A stretch of 64,000 nt of DNA from Pseudolabrys sp035718275 (GTDB lineage Bacteria > Pseudomonadota > Alphaproteobacteria > Rhizobiales > Xanthobacteraceae), in contig DASTHI010000031.1 in assembly GCA_035718275.1 (NCBI GenBank), positions 1 to 64,000 of the forward strand, given 5' to 3'. The position numbers and the translations under genes were made by a program. This document shows, piece after piece, positions 59,734 through 64,000 of this stretch. The first letter of the stretch is position 1, and every line of letters starts with the position of its first letter. The notes below the pieces were generated by a model, which searched no databases, was not told the origin of the DNA, and saw nothing but the letters and a program-made list of their open reading frames with translations.

Positions 59734-60842
59734 GCGAGCCAAGCCTGCGCACCGGATCGGTTCCCCCCACGCCTATCCCGCTCACAATCCTCACCGGCTT
59801 TCTCGGTGCCGGCAAGACAACTTTGCTCAACCGCCTACTGAAGGACCCGGCGCTCGGCCAGACCGCCGTCATCATCAACGAGTTCGGCGAAGTGGGACTC
59901 GATCATCTGCTCGTCGAGCATGTCAGCGACAACTTGATGCTGCTTCAATCGGGGTGCCTGTGCTGCTCCATGCGCGGCGATCTGGTCGATGCTCTGGAAA
60001 CACTGTTGCGCGATCTGGACAACCGGCGCTGCACGTTCACGCGTGTCCTTCTGGAAACCACCGGCCTCGCCGATCCCGCACCGGTGTTGCACACCAGCAT
60101 GCTGCACCCTTATCTCGTCCTCCGGTATCGCCTGGACGGGGTCATAACGGTCGTCGACGCGGTGAGCGGCGAAGCAACGCTGGATGCCCATGACGAGGCC
60201 GTCAAGCAGGTCGCAGTCGCCGACCGCATCGTCCTTTCAAAATCCGATCTAGTCGACGCTGCGCAATGCCGGCGTATTCTGGGCCGCCTGCATGCCCTCA
60301 ATCCGCCGGCATCTGTGCTCGATGGGGCAAAGGGAGAAGCCACGCCTGGCCAGCTGCTCGGAAGCGGCCTTTACGATCCCGACAACAAGATTCCCGATGT
60401 GAAGAGATGGCTCGCCGCGGAAGCCCATTCCGATCACGATGACGAACATGGCCACGATCGACATCGTCACGACGAGCATATTCGTTCTTTCGTGATCACC
60501 TCGGAACAGGCGATCCCGTCAGGCACGCTCGAGATGTTCCTCGAGCTTCTGCGTGCGACCCATGGCGCAAGGATTCTCCGAGTCAAAGGCATCGTGAAGA
60601 TCGCCGAAATGCCGGACACGCCTTTCGTTATCCATGGCGTCCAGCACGTCTTCCATCCCATAGCCCGCCTGGAGCGCTGGCCAGACGACGATCGCCGCAC
60701 GCGGATCGTGTTCATCACCCGCGATTTGCCGGAGCATGCGGTACGGGAGTTGTTCGGGGCGTTTGTTGACGTGGCTGCGCCCGACCGTCCCGACCGCACG
60801 GCTCTCATCGACAATCCTTTGGTTCCGTTCGGAGGCCGGTAG
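59730..60842 (+). CDS. CobW/COG0523 family GTPase (putative zinc metallochaperone)
   Basis: A 370-residue G3E GTPase. The P-loop is GFLGAGKTT (23-31), the CxCC metal motif is C76-LCC79 in GCLCCSMRGD, and LETTGLADP and the NKxD-equivalent SKSD follow. A histidine/aspartate-rich loop at about 233-250 (SDHDDEHGHDRH and on) suits zinc binding, placing it nearer to zinc-delivery than cobalamin proteins. The CobW C-terminal domain ends the protein (IVFITRDLPEHAVRELFGAF). Its ATG lies within the carboxypeptidase stop (ATGA), so the two are translated together; whether the GTPase metallates a cell-wall enzyme is open. Confidence 0.89.
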   Translation: MSEPSLRTGSVPPTPIPLTILTGFLGAGKTTLLNRLLKDPALGQTAVIINEFGEVGLDHLLVEHVSDNLMLLQSGCLCCSMRGDLVDALETLLRDLDNRRCTFTRVLLETTGLADPAPVLHTSMLHPYLVLRYRLDGVITVVDAVSGEATLDAHDEAVKQVAVADRIVLSKSDLVDAAQCRRILGRLHALNPPASVLDGAKGEATPGQLLGSGLYDPDNKIPDVKRWLAAEAHSDHDDEHGHDRHRHDEHIRSFVITSEQAIPSGTLEMFLELLRATHGARILRVKGIVKIAEMPDTPFVIHGVQHVFHPIARLERWPDDDRRTRIVFITRDLPEHAVRELFGAFVDVAAPDRPDRTALIDNPLVPFGGR

Positions 60843-60924
60843 CCCGCCATTCCCGGACTTGCATGCCGCTGCCGTTGAAATCATGCTGACGAGGAAACTT
60901 TGCCGGCAGGACGGGGGAGTCGGG

Positions 60925-62607
60925 ATGAAGCGGCGTTGGCTACGGAACTATCCGCCTGGTGTTCCTGCGGAGATCGATCCGTCACGATACGCATCGCTTG
61001 TTGCGATGATGGAGGAAAGCTTCAAGCTGCACGCCGAGCACGATGCCTGCATCTGCATGGGCAAGGCGATGAGCTACCGGACTTTCGACCAAGCTTCGCG
61101 CGCCTTCGCCGCATGGTTACAAGGCCGGGGCATCGAGAAAGGCGCCCGCGTCGCGATCATGATGCCGAATGTGCTTCAGTATCCGATTGCAATCGCCGGA
61201 ATCCTGCGTGCCGGCTGCGTCGTGGTGAACGTCAATCCGCTCTACAAGCCGCGCGAGCTCGAATTTCAGCTCGTGGATTCCGGCGCTGAAGCGATCGTGG
61301 TGCTTGAGAATTTCGCGGCGGTGCTTCAGCAGGCACTACCAAAAACCCCGGTGAAGCACGTCATTATCGCCAGCCTGGGCGATCTGCTCGGTGCCTTGAA
61401 AGGGACGATTGTGAACGGCGTGGTCCGCCACGTGAAAAAGATGGTGCCGCCTTACGCAATTCCGGGAGCAGTGAAATTCAATGCCGTCCTCGTGGCGGGT
61501 CGCAAAATCGCTTTTTCGCCGCCTGCGATCATGCCGGACGACCTCGCCTTCCTTCAGTACACAGGCGGCACCACTGGTGTCGCAAAGGGCGCAAGGCTCG
61601 TGCACCGCAACCTTGTCGCCAACGTCCTGCAGATAGAGGCCTGGAATCAGCCGCTGCTCGATCTGCCCCCAAAGGTCGAGCGGATGATGATCGTCACCGC
61701 GCTGCCACTTTATCATATCTTCGCATTGACCGCCTGCCTCCTGCTCGCCATTCGGGCTGGCGGAACGTGCCTGCTCATTCCGAATCCGCGCGACATCGGC
61801 GGACTGGTGCAAGAACTCAGGCGTTACAAGGTCAATATGTTTCCTGCAGTGAATACCCTCTACAACGCCCTGCTGCACCATCCGCGGTTTGGCACGATCG
61901 ACTGGAGCATGCTCAAATGTGCGATCGGCGGAGGCATGGCCGTTCAGAAGGCGGTTGCAGACGGCTGGTTCAAGGCAACCGGCCGTCCGATCATCGAAGG
62001 CTATGGTTTGTCTGAAACGTCACCCGTGCTCACGTGCAATCGCGGCGATATCACTGAATGGAGCGGCACCATCGGGCTGCCGCTGCCATCAACCGAGATT
62101 TCGATCCGTGACGATCAAGGGAACGAAGTGCCGATCGGCCAGCAGGGCGAAATCTGCGCGCGCGGTCCACAAGTGATGGCCGGCTACTGGCAGCGGCCCG
62201 ATGAGACAGCGAAATCGATGACGGAAGATGGCTTCTTCCGCACCGGCGACATCGGGGTAATGGACGAGCAGGGCCGCGTCCGCATCGTCGATCGCAAGAA
62301 GGACATGATCAGCGTCTCCGGCTTCAAGGTCTTTCCCAACGAGATCGAAGACGTGGCCATGAGTCATGGCGGCTTGATGGAGTGCGCGCTGGTCGCCGTA
62401 CCCGACGAGCACTCCGGCGAAGCAGGAAAGCTCTTTGCCGTTCGCAAGCGGCCAGACGTGACCAGCGAGGAACTTCGCTCTTTCCTCGCGGCGCGCCTCG
62501 CCAGCTACAAGATTCCCAAGCACATTGAATTCCGCGATGAGTTGCCAAAGACTCCGGTCGGAAAGATACTTCGGAGGGAATTGCGCGATCAGGCGCGCGT
62601 AAATTAA
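60925..62607 (+). CDS. fadD: Long-chain fatty acid-CoA ligase
   Basis: A 560-residue AMP-forming acyl-CoA synthetase. The ATP-binding motif is YTGGTTGVAKG (212-222), the acyl/AMP motif is GYGLSETSP, and the hinge and C-terminal segments are GDIGVMDEQGRVRIVDRKKDMI and PKTPVGKILRREL, whose lysine completes the adenylation site. It activates fatty acids for the beta-oxidation genes seen elsewhere in the window. The start at 60925 has GGGGGAG upstream and begins near the family's PPGVPAEI opening; an earlier ATG at 60883 is possible. It lies 82 bases after the CobW gene. Confidence 0.93.
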   Translation: MKRRWLRNYPPGVPAEIDPSRYASLVAMMEESFKLHAEHDACICMGKAMSYRTFDQASRAFAAWLQGRGIEKGARVAIMMPNVLQYPIAIAGILRAGCVVVNVNPLYKPRELEFQLVDSGAEAIVVLENFAAVLQQALPKTPVKHVIIASLGDLLGALKGTIVNGVVRHVKKMVPPYAIPGAVKFNAVLVAGRKIAFSPPAIMPDDLAFLQYTGGTTGVAKGARLVHRNLVANVLQIEAWNQPLLDLPPKVERMMIVTALPLYHIFALTACLLLAIRAGGTCLLIPNPRDIGGLVQELRRYKVNMFPAVNTLYNALLHHPRFGTIDWSMLKCAIGGGMAVQKAVADGWFKATGRPIIEGYGLSETSPVLTCNRGDITEWSGTIGLPLPSTEISIRDDQGNEVPIGQQGEICARGPQVMAGYWQRPDETAKSMTEDGFFRTGDIGVMDEQGRVRIVDRKKDMISVSGFKVFPNEIEDVAMSHGGLMECALVAVPDEHSGEAGKLFAVRKRPDVTSEELRSFLAARLASYKIPKHIEFRDELPKTPVGKILRRELRDQARVN

Positions 62608-62618
62608 TCAGGGCGCAA

Positions 62619-63161
62619 ATGGTCGCGAACGCAGCCGAGATTGTCGCATTCTGGAACGAGGCGGGGCGCGATCGCTGGTTCAAGAAGGATGCCGCCTTCG
62701 ACGACGAGATTCGCCGCCGTTTCCTGTCTACGCATGAGGCCGCCGCCGCCGGCGCCTTATCGGACTGGGAGCACACGGCCGAAGGCGCCCTTGCGCTGCT
62801 GCTCCTGCTTGACCAGTTCCCGCGCAACATGTTCCGCGGCAACGCGCGTGCCTATGCCACCGATCCTCTCGCCCGAGCGATCGCGGCCGGCGCCATTGTG
62901 CGCGGTTTCGACAGTCAGGTGCCTCAGGAACTCCGAACTTTCTTCTACCTCCCGTTCGAGCACTCGGAAGACATTGCCGATCAGGAGCGTAACCTCGCAC
63001 TGACAAAGGCAAGTGGCGATCTCGATGCGCTCAAATGGGCAGAGATTCATCACGACATCATTCGCCGGTTCGGACGCTTCCCACACCGGAATGCCGCATT
63101 AGGGCGCACCACGACTCCGGAAGAGCAGGCGTTTCTCGATGCCGGCGGCTTTGCCGGCTGA
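62619..63161 (+). CDS. DUF924 family protein
   Basis: A 180-residue all-helical soluble protein of the DUF924 family, which has a TPR-like fold. The signature segments are IVAFWNEAGRDRWFKKDAAFD, LLDQFPRNMFRGNARAYATDPLARAIA and LPFEHSEDIADQERNLAL; the later GRFPHRNAALGRTTTPEE is also typical. No catalytic activity is known. It starts 11 bases after the fadD stop, so it is probably cotranscribed with it. Length is normal and the frame is intact. Confidence 0.9.
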   Translation: MVANAAEIVAFWNEAGRDRWFKKDAAFDDEIRRRFLSTHEAAAAGALSDWEHTAEGALALLLLLDQFPRNMFRGNARAYATDPLARAIAAGAIVRGFDSQVPQELRTFFYLPFEHSEDIADQERNLALTKASGDLDALKWAEIHHDIIRRFGRFPHRNAALGRTTTPEEQAFLDAGGFAG

Positions 63162-63272
63162 ACAGTTTCCGCGCAAAATTCGGCGACGCTATCGAGCCTG
63201 TTTGGTATATTGCAACAAACAACCGGCCGGTCAGCCGGATTGGGCTCCCGGCCCGATAAGGGAGGGCGACCC

Positions 63273-64000
63273 ATGTCGTGCCTGGCTCAAGCGCCGAGCC
63301 GCTTGCTCACTGTCTTCTCCTTTCTGACCTTCGCGTTCTTCACCTCGACAAATGTTCTTTCTCAGACGGTGGATGTTGGGCCGAACGATATCGGCGGCGT
63401 GGTCACAAGCTCGGATGGCGCGGAAGCTGGAGTCTGGGTGATTGCCGAAACGAGCGATCTGCCGACGAAGTTCGCGCGCATCGTGGTAACCGACGAACAA
63501 GGCCGCTACCTAATACCCGATCTACCCAGCGCAAATTACAGTATCTGGGTTCGCGGCTATGGGTTGGTCGATTCGCCGAAGGCGCGCGCAAAGCCCGGCA
63601 TGCACCTCAATCTCACCGGCGTTGTCGCCCCGAACGAGGCAGCCGCAGCGCACTACTTTCCGGCAATCTATTGGTACGCGCTGCTGAGAATTCCACCGGC
63701 AAAGGATTTCGGCGGGTCAACGGACATTCCAAAAAACATCACCCAGGACAATTGGCTTCGGCAGATGAACAACGTCGACTGCATCGGCTGTCATCAGCTC
63801 GGGCAGGAGGCCACGCGCACGATTCCCGCTGCACTCGGTCAGCTCTCGGGAGCGGAGGCATGGATTCGCCGGGTCGCTTCCGGTCAACCGGGAGAATTCA
63901 TGACCAATCGACTGGCTGGCCAGTTTGGCGGCGTTCCCTACAGATATTTCGGCGAATGGACCGATCGCATCGCCGCCGGCGAGCTGCCCCAATCGAGACC
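63273..64000 (+). CDS. Secreted protein with regulatory-like domain and c-type haem motif (5' part; continues past the right edge)
   Basis: The frame opens at 63273 (GGAGG seven bases upstream) and stays open to the window edge, giving at least 242 residues. A signal peptide ends near TSTNVLSQ. A carboxypeptidase-regulatory-like beta domain follows (GGVVTSSDGAEAGVWVIAE, DEQGRYLIPDLPSANYSIWVRGYGLV). At about residue 170-174 is CIGCH, a c-type haem-binding CxxCH motif. This layout resembles alphaproteobacterial secreted proteins with a later beta-propeller lyase-like domain (virginiamycin B lyase-like), but that part is outside the window. Frame and motif are seen; the domain context is inferred. 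Confidence 0.78.
   Translation, partial: MSCLAQAPSRLLTVFSFLTFAFFTSTNVLSQTVDVGPNDIGGVVTSSDGAEAGVWVIAETSDLPTKFARIVVTDEQGRYLIPDLPSANYSIWVRGYGLVDSPKARAKPGMHLNLTGVVAPNEAAAAHYFPAIYWYALLRIPPAKDFGGSTDIPKNITQDNWLRQMNNVDCIGCHQLGQEATRTIPAALGQLSGAEAWIRRVASGQPGEFMTNRLAGQFGGVPYRYFGEWTDRIAAGELPQSR

Noticed and set aside
1..64000. Prophage, insertion sequences, rRNA or CRISPR arrays
   Set aside because: No transposase, integrase, phage structural gene, rRNA-like stretch or regularly spaced repeats were seen; the S24 regulator and mazEF alone do not indicate a mobile island.

Overview
The window reads as chromosomal DNA from a high-GC alphaproteobacterium, most likely order Hyphomicrobiales (Rhizobiales) near Xanthobacteraceae/Nitrobacteraceae. 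Evidence: a class I lysyl-tRNA synthetase, a PodJ/Sel1-type polarity protein, a TSUP transporter coupled to a TIGR02186 protein, DUF6460- and DUF6494-type small proteins, a direct-repeat GTTC-N7-GTTC SOS box, and short palindromes of the GTCATGCCCGGGC type common in that group. The ethylmalonyl-CoA enzymes argue against typical Bradyrhizobium, which uses the glyoxylate bypass. The placement is inference. I see no prophage, IS element, rRNA or CRISPR array.

Layout. 0-1.4 kb: a RecD-like helicase behind a perfect SOS box. 1.6-8.2 kb: a minus-strand fatty-acid block (acyl-CoA dehydrogenase, thiolase, cupin, FadJ-type enzyme, MFS) interspersed with palindromic repeats. 8.3-11.7 kb: an MFS transporter, a mazEF module, and a membrane protein preceded by a 24-residue membrane peptide. 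11.9-14.4 kb: a large acyl-CoA dehydrogenase and a MerR regulator. 14.7-19.7 kb: PodJ-like protein and the TSUP/TIGR02186 pair. 19.7-26.3 kb: the complete ligase-associated DNA-repair set (PdeM, Lhr-type helicase, exonuclease, ATP-dependent ligase) as two divergent coupled pairs, with a small membrane protein. 26.3-31.4 kb: pyrD, an S24 regulator, lysS, a solute-binding protein and a host-attachment family protein.

31.4-42.5 kb holds three enzymes of the ethylmalonyl-CoA pathway (mcd, ccr, ecm) within 11 kb but on both strands, interleaved with a chemoreceptor, a YihY protein, a PAP2 phosphatase and a GT-C-like membrane protein. 42.5-52.5 kb: hybrid histidine kinase, GluQ-RS, AlkA-type glycosylase, hydrolase, HNH nuclease, cytochrome b561, a monooxygenase, DsbB, tRNA-Leu(CAA), and small or unassigned genes. 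52.8-64 kb: PutA, an orphan solute-binding protein, an SCP-x type thiolase, a D,D-carboxypeptidase coupled to a CobW GTPase, FadD, DUF924, and the start of a c-type-cytochrome-like secreted protein cut by the right edge.

Together the genes suggest a free-living heterotroph that burns fatty acids and proline and assimilates acetyl-CoA through the ethylmalonyl-CoA route. DNA repair is the second theme: SOS helicase, the four-gene ligase-associated set and an alkylation glycosylase. The observations most worth a second look are the SOS box, the 16-bp tandem repeat between the two repair operons, the palindromic insertion inside the ligase gene, the operator-like repeats before ccr, and the 24-aa membrane peptide.
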